Source of the DNA: Spirosoma oryzicola
GTDB lineage: Bacteria > Bacteroidota > Bacteroidia > Cytophagales > Spirosomataceae
Length of the DNA stretch: 64,000 bases
Direction of reading: 5' to 3'
Assembly: GCF_021233055.1 (NCBI RefSeq)
Contig: NZ_CP089538.1
Span: forward strand, 3,178,501 to 3,242,500
The position numbers were made by a program, and so were the translations under genes. The stretch's first letter is position 1; the number at the start of each line of letters is the position of its first letter. The notes beneath the pieces were generated by a model that was not told where the DNA came from, made no database searches, and saw nothing but the letters and a program-made list of their open reading frames with translations. Positions 16,643 through 25,961 of the stretch are shown here, in pieces.

Positions 16643-17785
16643 TCAATATCCCGTTACATTCCACTCAGCCGTATCGACTAGTTCGACGCGCTTGCCCATC
16701 TTTTTCTGAATGATTTTAAAGTGATGTTCGTCATCGGGTGTGATGAGCGAAATGGCTTCCCCCTCGGCTTCGGCCCGGCCCGTTCGACCGATGCGGTGAA
16801 TGTAATCTTTGGGCGAGCGGGGCAGTTCGAAATTGATCACATGCGGCAGCAACTGAATATCAATTCCTCTGGAAATCAAATCCGTAGCAACCAGCGCCGT
16901 GAGCCGACCGGCTTTAAACGTCGTCAACGCTTCGGTGCGGGCACCCTGACTTTTTCCGCTGTGGATAGCAGCAGCCCGGATGCCGTTTTTGTTCAACTTT
17001 ACGACGAGGTTATCGGCGGTTCGGGTCGAGGAAACGAAGATGAGCACTTGCTTCATAGCGCCCGTCTTGATCAGGTAGCGCACCAGCGGTCCTTTCCGCT
17101 CGGGGTCAACCCGGTAAGCAATTTGTTTGATCAAATCCAGGTTTTGCTCCTCGTCTACCGCTTCAATTTTAGTCGGATTGCGCAGCAGATTTTTCTGAAT
17201 AGTATCAATCGCGTCGCCCAACGTAGCCGAAAAAAGAATCGTCTGTCGGCGTGTCGGCACCTGATCAATGAGCTGATTTACCTCATCAGCAAAACCCAGT
17301 TCAAGCATTTTATCCGCTTCATCGAGGACTAGAATGCGTACCGCCGATAAACGAACCGCATTCGTAGAAATCAACTCCAGCAACCGACCGGGCGTAGCGA
17401 CAACGATTTCAGCGTCTCGCACAGCAATCATCTGCGGGTTGATCGATACCCCACCGTACACCGCCAGCGTCTTTACGGGTCGGGGCAGTTTGGCGCTAAA
17501 CGTTTGAAAAACCTCTGCTACCTGCACCGCCAATTCGCGGGTAGGCACCAGCACGAGTACTTTCACCTCGTCGTTTTTTGGCAGTTGCCGACGCATGAAC
17601 TGTTCGAGAATGGGCAAGACAAAACCAGCCGTTTTACCCGAACCTGTTTTGGCAATTCCTAAAATATCTTTTCCCTCCAGAATGGCCGGAATGGCCGTCT
17701 CCTGAATGGGGAACGGTTTTGTGTATTCTTGAGCCGTGATCGCTTTCAGCAGCGACGGCGATAAACCCAGCGACGAAAAAGGCAT
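16643..17785 (-). CDS. DEAD-box RNA helicase, RhlE-like, minimal core
   Basis: A 380-residue ATP-dependent RNA helicase made almost only of the two RecA domains. Motifs in order: Q motif with PFPIQ, Walker A AKTGSGKT, PTRELA, GG, TPGR, motif II DEAD, motif III SAT, then VSSTRTADN, ATDLISRGID and HRIGRTGR. There is no basic C-terminal extension, so RNA targeting may depend on partners. It lies 43 nt downstream of the next helicase gene on the same strand and is probably cotranscribed with it. Such helicases help ribosome assembly or mRNA turnover, often in the cold. Confidence 0.93.
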   Translation of the reverse strand: MPFSSLGLSPSLLKAITAQEYTKPFPIQETAIPAILEGKDILGIAKTGSGKTAGFVLPILEQFMRRQLPKNDEVKVLVLVPTRELAVQVAEVFQTFSAKLPRPVKTLAVYGGVSINPQMIAVRDAEIVVATPGRLLELISTNAVRLSAVRILVLDEADKMLELGFADEVNQLIDQVPTRRQTILFSATLGDAIDTIQKNLLRNPTKIEAVDEEQNLDLIKQIAYRVDPERKGPLVRYLIKTGAMKQVLIFVSSTRTADNLVVKLNKNGIRAAAIHSGKSQGARTEALTTFKAGRLTALVATDLISRGIDIQLLPHVINFELPRSPKDYIHRIGRTGRAEAEGEAISLITPDDEHHFKIIQKKMGKRVELVDTAEWNVTGY

Positions 17786-17828
17786 GTAAATGGTAGCTTG
17801 TGATGACTATGAGGGAGCCCAGCGACGG

Positions 17829-19157
17829 TTATTTCTTACCGCTCCGCTTGATGGGTCGACCGTATTTCAAACGCTTCTCGGCTTCGTAATCCCGGCGAAC
17901 GTTTACTTTCTGGTTTTTCGCCAGTTTCTCATGGAAAGCCGGGCCGACATCCTCCCGCTTGGGCGCTTTGACCTCAACGATCTTCATGTGAACTTTCGGC
18001 TGTTCGGCTTCCGTCAGTTCGGTAGATATAATGAGTTGTTCGGGCAGCGGTTCGCGCGGGATCTGGTATTTCATCAGGGCTTCGATGGCCGCGATGGGCG
18101 CTTGATCCGCTTCGGTGATGAACGTAATGGCAATACCTTTTTTATCGGCCCGGCCCGTTCGACCAATGCGGTGAATGTAATTTTCAGGAGCATCCGGCGC
18201 ATCGAAGTTGATCACATGCGATACGTCGGCCACGTCGATACCACGCGCAACCAGATCCGTAGCGATCAAGATCCGGTACGTACCGGCCTTGAACTGATCG
18301 ACGGCGTTGAAGCGGGCGTTCTGCGATTTATTGGAATGGATAATGCCGATTTGGTCTAGGTAATCATCCGAAAGCTGGTCGTATAGATCGTCGGCGAGTT
18401 GTTTGGTAGCGGTAAACACCAGCACTTTGGTCATGGCTGGGTTTTGCTCCAGGAGCAGCTTCAGCAGATTGACCTTTGTGTAGAAGTTAGGCACTTCGTA
18501 GCCTTTCTGCTCGATGTTTTCCAGTGGCGTACCGACGGGAGCCGCTTCGACCCGCACCGGATTGGCAAAGTATTTACCGATGAGTTGCTCGACTTCGTCC
18601 GTCATCGTGGCCGAAAAAAGCAGGTTTTGCCGTTTGGGTGGCAGTAGATCCAGGATCACATTCAGCTGCGCCCGAAACCCCAGGTTCAGCATTTCATCGA
18701 CTTCATCGATCACCAGTTTCTTAAGCGATTTCATTTTCAACGCACCGTTGGTCAGAAAATCAACCAGCCGACCGGGTGTTGCCACCAGTATATCGGCCCC
18801 CTGTTGCACCTCGGCCAGTTGCGTTTTCAGATTGACTCCCCCGTAGACGCCCACAACCATCAGGTTCAGATACGTCGACAACTGCTTTATAGAGTCAACG
18901 ACCTGCACCACCAATTCCCGCGTCGGAACGATGATGAGGATTTGCACCTGATGCTCTTTCGAAAACTGATACTGTCGAAGACTCGGCAACAGATACGCAA
19001 ACGTTTTACCCGTTCCCGTCTGGGCAATGCCACAGACATCCTGCCCTGACATTACCACCGGAAACACCCGTTCCTGAATAAGTGTCGGCGTGGTGTAGCC
19101 AAGGTCGTTGAGTGCGTTCAGGAGCGGTTTGTTTAGATTCAGCGCGTCGAAAGTCAT
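17829..19157 (-). CDS. DEAD-box-family RNA helicase with a DEVD motif II
   Basis: A 442-residue two-RecA-domain helicase. Visible motifs: Walker A AQTGTGKT, PTRELV, TPGR, motif II DEVD (in LVIDEVDEMLNLGF), SAT, ATDLVARGID and HRIGRTGR. A basic C-terminal tail of about 70 residues (KVHMKIVEVKAPKRED ... GRPIKRSGKK) probably binds RNA. The third position of motif II is Val instead of Ala; the catalytic Asp and Glu are kept, so ATPase activity should remain. First gene of a two-helicase minus-strand unit, divergent from the third helicase at 19234 across a 76-nt gap. Confidence 0.92.
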   Translation of the reverse strand: MTFDALNLNKPLLNALNDLGYTTPTLIQERVFPVVMSGQDVCGIAQTGTGKTFAYLLPSLRQYQFSKEHQVQILIIVPTRELVVQVVDSIKQLSTYLNLMVVGVYGGVNLKTQLAEVQQGADILVATPGRLVDFLTNGALKMKSLKKLVIDEVDEMLNLGFRAQLNVILDLLPPKRQNLLFSATMTDEVEQLIGKYFANPVRVEAAPVGTPLENIEQKGYEVPNFYTKVNLLKLLLEQNPAMTKVLVFTATKQLADDLYDQLSDDYLDQIGIIHSNKSQNARFNAVDQFKAGTYRILIATDLVARGIDVADVSHVINFDAPDAPENYIHRIGRTGRADKKGIAITFITEADQAPIAAIEALMKYQIPREPLPEQLIISTELTEAEQPKVHMKIVEVKAPKREDVGPAFHEKLAKNQKVNVRRDYEAEKRLKYGRPIKRSGKK

Positions 19158-19233
19158 AGTCGTATCAGTCTACCAAAGGACGAAGGTAGGGCTTATCTTT
19201 AGTAGCCCCCGCATTTTGAACTACTTTTACGGT

Positions 19234-20559
19234 ATGATTACTCCCGAACAACAAACCGATATACTGGCCCGGCTGGGCATCACGACGCTGAACCCCATGC
19301 AGGAAGCCGCCCAGAAAGCGATTCTCGCCGACAACGACACGTTTCTGATCGCGCCCACCGGTTCGGGAAAAACGCTTGGCTTTCTGCTACCCATTCTTCA
19401 GTTGCTCAGCCCCGACCAGCCCCAGGTGCAGTGTTTGATTCTTTCCCCCTCGCGTGAACTGGCCCTGCAAATTGAACAGGTCTGGAAAAAGATGGCGACG
19501 GGCTACAAAGTCAACGTGTGCTACGGCGGTCATCCGGTCGAAACCGAAATTAAAAATTTAAGCAACCCACCCGCCTTGCTGATCGGAACACCCGGTCGAA
19601 TTGCCGATCACATTACGCGCCGGACGTTCTCGCTGGACGGCATTCACACGCTGGTGCTGGATGAGTTCGACAAGTCGCTGGTAATGGGCTTCCACGACGA
19701 AATGGCGTTTATTATCGGCGGTCTGCGCAATCTGCGGAAGCGGGTGCTGGTTTCGGCTACCTCCACCATCAGCATTCCCGATTTTGTCCGGCTTTACAAA
19801 CCAACCACGCTGACGTTCACCCCCGAGAATGTAGAGCAAACGGGCTTGACGACGCATGTTGTTTACGCTCAGTCAGCGGATAAGTTCGACACGTTGTTTC
19901 GGCTGCTTGGCTCGTTGAATTCGGAAGGAGCCCTGATTTTCTGCAACCTGCGCGAAACCAGCGACCAAACCAGCGACCAGTTGGCCGAACGCGGTATTCA
20001 ATCACTCATCTACCACGGTGGTATGGAGCAGGCCGACCGCGAACGAGCCTTGATTCAGTTCCGAAACGGCAGCGTGCGGTATCTGGTCACCACGGATCTG
20101 GCAGCGCGGGGTCTGGACATTCCCGAGATGAAGCACGTCATCCATTACCAGTTGCCCCTGCACGAAGCGGAATTTACGCACCGAAATGGCCGAACGGCCC
20201 GAATGCACGCCAGCGGAACGGCGTATATTATTTTATCGCCGAACGAAGAAACACCCGCTTATCTGCCCACGTCCCTAGACGAGTTAGTGCTCCCAACCGG
20301 AAAACCAGCGTTACCGAAGCCAGCGGACTTTGTGACGCTGTACGTCAGTGGTGGCAAGAAAAACAAGCTCAACAAGGTCGATATTGTCGGTTTTTTCTCG
20401 CAAAAAGGTCAGCTCGACAAAGGCGATCTTGGGCTGATCGAGGTCAAAGATTTTATGTCCTTTGTGGCCGTCAAGCGTGACAAGGTTGAGGATTTACTGG
20501 AGAAGATCAGTCAGGAGAAAATGAAGGGAAAGAAGTATAAAATCGAAATAGCCCGGTAA
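19234..20559 (+). CDS. DEAD-box-family RNA helicase with a DEFD motif II and a DbpA-like C-terminal RNA-binding region
   Basis: A 441-residue helicase. Motifs: NPMQ Q-motif, Walker A APTGSGKT, PSRELA, TPGR, motif II DEFD (LVLDEFDKSLVMGF), SAT, TTDLAARGLD and HRNGRTAR. The last 75 residues (VTLYVSGGKKNKLNKVDIVGFF ... DFMSFVAVKRDKVEDLL) resemble the DbpA RNA-binding domain, which in E. coli recognises 23S rRNA hairpin 92. This suggests a part in large-subunit assembly. Motif II has Phe in place of Ala and motif VI has RNGRTAR instead of RIGRTGR. ATG at 19234 is chosen because the Q-motif region begins right after it; the frame stays open to 19108. Confidence 0.9.
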   Translation: MITPEQQTDILARLGITTLNPMQEAAQKAILADNDTFLIAPTGSGKTLGFLLPILQLLSPDQPQVQCLILSPSRELALQIEQVWKKMATGYKVNVCYGGHPVETEIKNLSNPPALLIGTPGRIADHITRRTFSLDGIHTLVLDEFDKSLVMGFHDEMAFIIGGLRNLRKRVLVSATSTISIPDFVRLYKPTTLTFTPENVEQTGLTTHVVYAQSADKFDTLFRLLGSLNSEGALIFCNLRETSDQTSDQLAERGIQSLIYHGGMEQADRERALIQFRNGSVRYLVTTDLAARGLDIPEMKHVIHYQLPLHEAEFTHRNGRTARMHASGTAYIILSPNEETPAYLPTSLDELVLPTGKPALPKPADFVTLYVSGGKKNKLNKVDIVGFFSQKGQLDKGDLGLIEVKDFMSFVAVKRDKVEDLLEKISQEKMKGKKYKIEIAR

Positions 20560-20648
20560 ATGACAAGCCGCTGGGTTTTTCTCCTGAACGTTGAATAGAA
20601 TCGCCTGCTGATTCTCTTTCTAAAGAGTACGTTACAACTACCTTCCTC

Positions 20649-21764
20649 ATGACCCGATTTTCGATACGTTTACTGGCACTTCTTTTCGGCCTGATTTCCC
20701 AGACGGCCTGGGCGCAAACAAAACTGGATAGCTTGCTGCCCGTTCGTGGCTTCTGCATTGCCGCTCCGCAGCCTAAGCAACTGGACACGTTTCTTAAATT
20801 CATCAACGAAGAGCTTGCTCCGCGTCAGGTTAATACGCTTATCCTGCGAATCGACTTCAATTACCAGTTCGACAGCCATCCCGAACTCCGTGACAGCGTC
20901 GCCTTGTCGAAACGAGACGTAAAAAAGCTGGTGAAAGCCTGCCAGAAAAACAACATCCGCCTGATTCCGCAGATCAACCTGCTCGGTCACCAATCCTGGG
21001 CCAGCACAACGCATAACCTGCTTCGCGTTTACCCCGAATTTGACGAAACCCCGCACGTCAAAATGCCCGAAAAATACGTGTGGCCCAATCCCGACGGTTT
21101 GTATTGCAAGAGCTACTGCCCGCTGCATCCGGGCGTACACAAGGTTGTTTTTGAACTGGTAGACGAAATCTGCGATGTGTTTGAAGCCGACGCTTTTCAC
21201 GCGGGGATGGACGAAGTGTTTTACATCGGCGACGATAAATGTCCGCGCTGTTCGGGTCGTGACAAAGCTGAATTGTTTGCCGGAGAAGTGGGCGAAATTC
21301 GGAATCACCTCGCGCAGAAAAACCGGAAGCTTTGGATTTGGGGCGACCGGCTTCTCGACGGGAAAACGACGGGCATCGGCATGTGGGAAGCCAGCATGAA
21401 CAACACGCACCGCGCCATCGACCTGATTCCCACCGATGTGATGATCTGCGACTGGCACTACGAACGGCCCGACCAGACCGCCGTTTATTTCGCGACCAAA
21501 GGACTTAGCGTGATCACCTGCCCCTGGCGCAAACCGGCTTTTGCCGTTACCCAAACGCAGGACATGGTTAAATTCCGAAAGTCGGTAACCCCCCAGATGA
21601 AAGAACGGCTTCAGGGCATGATGCAAACGATCTGGTCAGGAGCCGGGCAGTTTCTGGACGAATTTTATGGGGTGAAGACGAATCCTGACGCGGGCGAAAA
21701 CACGCAAACAAACTGCTTCAAAGCGCTTTACGGCGAAATTAACCGACTCGGCGAAGCAAACTAA
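20649..21764 (+). CDS. Secreted GH20-like (beta-N-acetylhexosaminidase fold) glycoside hydrolase
   Basis: A 371-residue exported protein with a signal peptide (about residues 1-22, TAWAQ). It is a TIM barrel with GH20-type features: NTLILRIDFNYQF, RLIPQINLLGHQSW, and HAGMDEVF at about 184-191, where Asp-Glu matches the catalytic DE pair of GH20 that uses the substrate acetamido group. It lacks the usual N-terminal GH20b domain and is shorter than typical hexosaminidases. A CPRC pair follows the catalytic segment. It begins a tight plus-strand trio (gaps of 12 and 14 nt) with a sugar-acetyltransferase-like membrane protein and a lipocalin-like protein. Confidence 0.75.
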   Translation: MTRFSIRLLALLFGLISQTAWAQTKLDSLLPVRGFCIAAPQPKQLDTFLKFINEELAPRQVNTLILRIDFNYQFDSHPELRDSVALSKRDVKKLVKACQKNNIRLIPQINLLGHQSWASTTHNLLRVYPEFDETPHVKMPEKYVWPNPDGLYCKSYCPLHPGVHKVVFELVDEICDVFEADAFHAGMDEVFYIGDDKCPRCSGRDKAELFAGEVGEIRNHLAQKNRKLWIWGDRLLDGKTTGIGMWEASMNNTHRAIDLIPTDVMICDWHYERPDQTAVYFATKGLSVITCPWRKPAFAVTQTQDMVKFRKSVTPQMKERLQGMMQTIWSGAGQFLDEFYGVKTNPDAGENTQTNCFKALYGEINRLGEAN

Positions 21765-21776
21765 CGTCCATTGGCT

Positions 21777-23003
21777 ATGATAACCTCTCAACCAAAGCTT
21801 AGCGCGGTAGACCTGTCGCTCAAACGCGTGTTTTCCATCGACGTGTTTCGGGCACTGACCATGCTGACAATGATTTTTGTGAACGACCTCTGGACCTTAT
21901 CTGGTATTCCGGTCTGGCTCGAACACGCCCGCTCCGATCAGGATTTCCTGGGTTTTGCCGACACGGTTTTTCCGTGTTTCCTGTTCATCGTGGGCATGTC
22001 GATTCCGTTCGCCATCCGGCAGCGGCTCAGCAAGGGCGATTCGTACGCAAAGATCGTGCAGCACATCGTCATCCGGTCGGTTGCCCTACTGGTGATGGGC
22101 GTGTTTACGGTTAACGTGCCGGATCTGAACGCTCGGGCAACGGGTATAAGCGCCGAATGGTTTCAAATTCTGATGGTGCTGGGTTTCTTCTTGATCTGGA
22201 ACCAGTACCCCAAAGGCGAAGGAAGCGCTAAGGCCCTTTTCATGGGTCTACAATTGCTGGGTGTGGTCCTGCTCATTTACCTGGCGGTTGTGTTTCGGGG
22301 CGGTCCTAATGACAAACTCGTGGTGATGACAGCGCAGTGGTGGGGTATTCTGGGACTGATCGGCTGGACGTACCTGACCTGCGCCATCCTGTATCTGTTC
22401 ACTCACAAACAGCCGTTGTTGTTGGCCGGTCTGTGGCTGTTCTTTTCGCTCGTCTGTATAGCGGGTCATGCCGGTTGGCTCCACGCACTTTGGCCCGACG
22501 GTCCCCGCGACTGGATTCTGGGCAACGGCGCGTTTGACTCGTTCGCCTTCGCGGGCATTCTCGCCACGACACTCCTGACCCATCTTTACCGAACCGAACA
22601 AACCCACCGATTACCCACTTTCTTTGCCGGTATTGGCGTCTTGCTTCTGCTGGCTGGGTTCGTTGCGCGGCAATTCTTTATCATCTCAAAAATTCAGGCA
22701 ACGCCAACCTGGGTATTTCTTTGCTGCGGCATTGCGTTCCTGGTTTACGCGGTCGTTTACTGGCTGGTCGATTTGCGGGGAAAGGCGAACTGGTTTGACC
22801 TGATCCGACCCGCCGGAACCAGCACACTGACCTGCTATCTGATTCCGTACGTGTATTACAGCGTCGCTGATTTGTCCGGTATTTCGTTGCCTCAAAGCCT
22901 TGCGGTCGGCGTTATCGGCTTGCTGAAAAGTATGCTATTTGCGTTAGTGGTTGTGGGCATCACGGCCCTCCTGGGCAAACTACGCATCAAACTTAAGCTA
23001 TAA
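21777..23003 (+). CDS. HGSNAT/NagX-like (DUF5009/DUF1624) multipass acyltransferase
   Basis: A 408-residue membrane protein with about ten hydrophobic segments. The start has the family signature RVFSIDVFRALTMLTMIFVNDL, followed by GFADTVFPCFLFIVGMSIPFA, as in bacterial homologues of heparan-alpha-glucosaminide N-acetyltransferase, which move acetyl groups across a membrane onto glucosamine ends. It begins with ATG at 21777, 12 nt after the GH20-like gene; a TTG two codons earlier is not needed. Pairing with a hexosaminidase-like enzyme supports a role in amino-sugar processing (inference). Confidence 0.75.
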   Translation: MITSQPKLSAVDLSLKRVFSIDVFRALTMLTMIFVNDLWTLSGIPVWLEHARSDQDFLGFADTVFPCFLFIVGMSIPFAIRQRLSKGDSYAKIVQHIVIRSVALLVMGVFTVNVPDLNARATGISAEWFQILMVLGFFLIWNQYPKGEGSAKALFMGLQLLGVVLLIYLAVVFRGGPNDKLVVMTAQWWGILGLIGWTYLTCAILYLFTHKQPLLLAGLWLFFSLVCIAGHAGWLHALWPDGPRDWILGNGAFDSFAFAGILATTLLTHLYRTEQTHRLPTFFAGIGVLLLLAGFVARQFFIISKIQATPTWVFLCCGIAFLVYAVVYWLVDLRGKANWFDLIRPAGTSTLTCYLIPYVYYSVADLSGISLPQSLAVGVIGLLKSMLFALVVVGITALLGKLRIKLKL

Positions 23004-23017
23004 CCAAGCCTTAGGCG

Positions 23018-23488
23018 ATGAAACCGATTATACACGCCCTAGTTGGCACCTGGTTTATTTGCAGTACGAACTTTCCGATGTGGCTGAAGGGCGACAAGAT
23101 CAACCCTACGTTCACGTACTCGCTAACGACCAAAAACGGGAATCCTAACGTTTTGCTGGACGAAGTAACGTACCATAAAAAAGGAAAAACCAAGACGCTG
23201 ACCGGCTTTGACTATCCCGATCCGAAAAACGCATCGGCTTTTGTCTGGCGGGGCAAAGGCGTTTTAAGTCTACTACGGAGCCGGTGGAGCGTTGTCCTGC
23301 AAGATCCCAATGGACAATGGGCGGTTATTCAGTTCTCGAAAACGCTGTTTACGCCCGAAGGCATTGACATCATCAGTCGAACTCCGCAACTACCTGCCGA
23401 AACCCTCGATTACATCAAGGCTCAGATTGCGAATAAGCCGGAATTAGCCAGCCACCTGGCTACGATGCACGAACTCGCTATCCGCTAA
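23018..23488 (+). CDS. Lipocalin-like protein of unknown function
   Basis: A 156-residue cytoplasmic or leaderless protein. It opens with LVGTWFICSTNFPMWLKG, the G-x-W pattern that begins the first strand of lipocalin-like barrels, and alternating strand segments follow (PTFTYSL, NVLLDEVTYHKKGKTKTLTGFDY, SAFVWRGKG, RWSVVLQD, WAVIQFSKT). The last 40 residues are helical. The fold call rests on this pattern only. It is third in the plus-strand trio with the GH20-like and acyltransferase genes and ends 26 nt from the convergent GH79-like gene. Confidence 0.55.
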   Translation: MKPIIHALVGTWFICSTNFPMWLKGDKINPTFTYSLTTKNGNPNVLLDEVTYHKKGKTKTLTGFDYPDPKNASAFVWRGKGVLSLLRSRWSVVLQDPNGQWAVIQFSKTLFTPEGIDIISRTPQLPAETLDYIKAQIANKPELASHLATMHELAIR

Positions 23489-23514
23489 CGAAATGATTAA
23501 TAACGCGTTCGGCT

Positions 23515-25245
23515 TTACAAAGCCAGCAGCAGTTTGGCGTTCGAACCGAGTTGCAGCTGATTACTGGCGGAATAAATAATCCGCAACGCATACACGTTCG
23601 TATTAGCCGGAACGGTCACGGTATGGTTCACCTGGAGAATATCGCTGCTGTTCGGCACCCGATTACCCGACCAGATCGACGGATCATTCCAACTGCCGGA
23701 TTTAACCGTGTACATCGTGCGGGAACTGGTTTCGAGGGTAATGACAACGGCACTCATCGGCGCAACCGTAATAGCAAGGCTGGATGAATTCGGCAACGTC
23801 AGGGCGGTGGGTGTTCCTTTCGTGAACAAGCCACTGGTGGCTACCTGAGCGCTGGCGTAATACGTATCGGCCGCGTACCCGTACCGACCGGCCTGCGACA
23901 AAAGCGTCTGGTAGCTTGCCGTACGGATCGACACACCCGGTATCGTTATGCCCGCGTTTATCGTGTTGGTAACGTCTTTATTCAGTACCGTAATTTTTAT
24001 CGTTTTCCCGTCGTCGGACGACGTAGCGAAATAGCTGGCTCGCGGATTTTTGGCAGATGTCGTTGGCGTGACCGTTAACAACCGCCCATTTTTTGCGCCG
24101 TCTACGAACGCGAGCAGACCGTAATAAATAGGCGCTACCCGGTACGACGCCACCGTACTGCTCGCTCCCCAGTCGATGGCCGAGTAAACGCTGGAACCCG
24201 AGGAATGAAAATTCACACCACTGACGCCACTAGCCGCCAGTTCGTACAGATAATTCAAAGCCCACAGCGCCGACACGTACGTGTGCGATACGTTCGTGGT
24301 ATCAGCCGTACCCGTTGCGGCACTGCTCGTTTCCGAAAACCGCAACGGCACTTTCTTGGTCTGAGCCAGTTGCGTCACGTATGGCAACAGGCTGGCTTTG
24401 AACGTAAGCGGTGCGTTGTTAAAATTTAAAAGCGTATCGGCTGCGGCATCCCGCGACAAGGTCGTAGCGTTGTTACCTAGTCCGTAGCTATGCACATTGA
24501 GGGCGGCTAAAGGTCGAGTGCTACCCGAATTGTTTAGGTACGATGTGTACACGTCGTTCCAGCGCTGGTTCATCGCCCCGTAGTATTTTCGGGCTCCGCA
24601 ATCCAGACCGCTGATGGGTATCGCCGAATTGGCCGCTTTGATGGCATCGTACATGGGTAGGTAATCTTTGATCAGGCAGCTATCGGGCGTGTAAGCCGTA
24701 CTTCTGAATACGCCAGCGTACAGGTACGGCTCGTTACCCAGGCTGATGCTGTGCAGCTGAGCGCTGTATTTGTTCATGATGTACGTAGCTTCCGACACGG
24801 CGTTGGCAGGCGTATTGTTCGGCAGATTGATGGTGTAGATGCCTTTCCAGCCAATCTCCGACAAAAACGTAAAGAATTTGTCGGTGTCGTCCTGATAGGT
24901 AGCCCGAACGTTTGTGCTGCTTCCCCGAGTCGTGTTCTGCCAAACCATCCGATCATCAGCGGTAAAACCACCCAGCCGGATCACGGACCGATTGCTGATG
25001 TTGGCCAGTAGATTCTTAAGTCGGTTGTTGCCATTCGTCCCTCCTTTCCAGAAACTGCCCAATACACCCCACCGTCCCGTAGATAAGGTGTATTGCTCCA
25101 TGCTGAATCCGACAAAATCCTCATTAACGCGATACCCCGCCGTTGCCGCGTCGACGTTGATCGCTACGTTGACGGACTGAGCAGACACAGACGGACGCAA
25201 CAGTAGATTGACTACCAGAAACGCAAAGCAGACGATACATTTCAT
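23515..25245 (-). CDS. Secreted GH79-like glycoside hydrolase (beta-glucuronidase/heparanase type)
   Basis: A 576-residue exported enzyme with a signal peptide (about residues 1-22, SVSAQ). The TIM barrel carries SLGNEPYLY (Glu172 as candidate acid/base, within the clan A NEP motif) and RFSETSS (Glu305 as candidate nucleophile). A GH79C-type beta domain follows (about 385-500, ending in APMSAVVITLET). The last 60 residues (SWNDPSIW, PNSSDILQVNHTVTVPAN, LQLGSNAKLLLAL) form a short beta-helix-like strip of the type common in T9SS cargo, although no full T9SS tail is evident. Probable substrate: uronic-acid-containing glycans. It converges on the GH20-like cluster. Confidence 0.75.
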   Translation of the reverse strand: MKCIVCFAFLVVNLLLRPSVSAQSVNVAINVDAATAGYRVNEDFVGFSMEQYTLSTGRWGVLGSFWKGGTNGNNRLKNLLANISNRSVIRLGGFTADDRMVWQNTTRGSSTNVRATYQDDTDKFFTFLSEIGWKGIYTINLPNNTPANAVSEATYIMNKYSAQLHSISLGNEPYLYAGVFRSTAYTPDSCLIKDYLPMYDAIKAANSAIPISGLDCGARKYYGAMNQRWNDVYTSYLNNSGSTRPLAALNVHSYGLGNNATTLSRDAAADTLLNFNNAPLTFKASLLPYVTQLAQTKKVPLRFSETSSAATGTADTTNVSHTYVSALWALNYLYELAASGVSGVNFHSSGSSVYSAIDWGASSTVASYRVAPIYYGLLAFVDGAKNGRLLTVTPTTSAKNPRASYFATSSDDGKTIKITVLNKDVTNTINAGITIPGVSIRTASYQTLLSQAGRYGYAADTYYASAQVATSGLFTKGTPTALTLPNSSSLAITVAPMSAVVITLETSSRTMYTVKSGSWNDPSIWSGNRVPNSSDILQVNHTVTVPANTNVYALRIIYSASNQLQLGSNAKLLLAL

Positions 25246-25442
25246 AAAAGAGACTACTAAGACGATAGTAAAGAAGTAAAGCTTAACCGGTTAGTTGTCA
25301 AAAAAGAGGAGATCGGAGCGAAGGTATACCTAAAGTTTATGAACCGAAAATAGTGTTCTTTTCCCATCAAAAAATAGCTACGTCGAAAAAATAATGCCAA
25401 TCGCTGTAATGTTTTACGAACTCGCTCGTCTTTGTTTCTGAA

Positions 25443-25961
25443 ATGGACTTACAAGCCTTTAAGCAGCGGATACTGCCCGTTCAGGGACGACTTTTTCGAC
25501 TAGCGAGTATGTTTCTCCGCAATCGCGAAGAAGCCGAAGACGCTATGCAGGACGTGCTCCTGCGGCTTTGGTCGAACCGACAACAGCTGGATACGTACCA
25601 GAGTGTCGAAGCCCTGGCGGTACAGATGACCAAAAATCTGTGCCTGGACAGGCTAAAGTCACCGGCTAGACAGAAGATGACGGACGATTCAAGCTTACTG
25701 ACGATACAGGCCGAAGGGGTTTCCCCCTATCGGCAGACGGAGCTAACCGATAGCGCCACGTTGCTTAGACGGCTAATCGACGAACTGCCCGAGCAGCAGA
25801 AGTTCATTCTCCATCTGCGGGATGTAGAAGAGTACTCATTCGAAGAGATCGAACAGGTTACGGGCCTTACGGTCAACAACATCCGCGTCATTTTGTCGAG
25901 AGCCCGCCAACGTCTGCGGGACAATTATTTAAAAGCCAATGCGTATGAAGCTGGACATTGA
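25443..25961 (+). CDS. ECF-type RNA polymerase sigma factor
   Basis: A 172-residue sigma-70 family protein with region 2 (EDAMQDVLLRLW, about residues 31-42, the core-binding and -10-recognition helices) and region 4 (EYSFEEIEQVTG and NIRVILSRARQRLRDNY, about 125-160, a helix-turn-helix). Regions 1 and 3 are missing, as in ECF factors. Its stop codon overlaps the start of the next gene by 23 nt, which suggests translational coupling with an anti-sigma-like partner. The two following DUF4097 genes probably belong to the same unit and may be its targets. Confidence 0.93.
   Translation: MDLQAFKQRILPVQGRLFRLASMFLRNREEAEDAMQDVLLRLWSNRQQLDTYQSVEALAVQMTKNLCLDRLKSPARQKMTDDSSLLTIQAEGVSPYRQTELTDSATLLRRLIDELPEQQKFILHLRDVEEYSFEEIEQVTGLTVNNIRVILSRARQRLRDNYLKANAYEAGH

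Noticed and set aside
20670..21626. 318-codon minus-strand open frame opposite the GH20-like gene
   Set aside because: The plus-strand gene has a signal peptide and catalytic motifs; the antisense product has no plausible structure.
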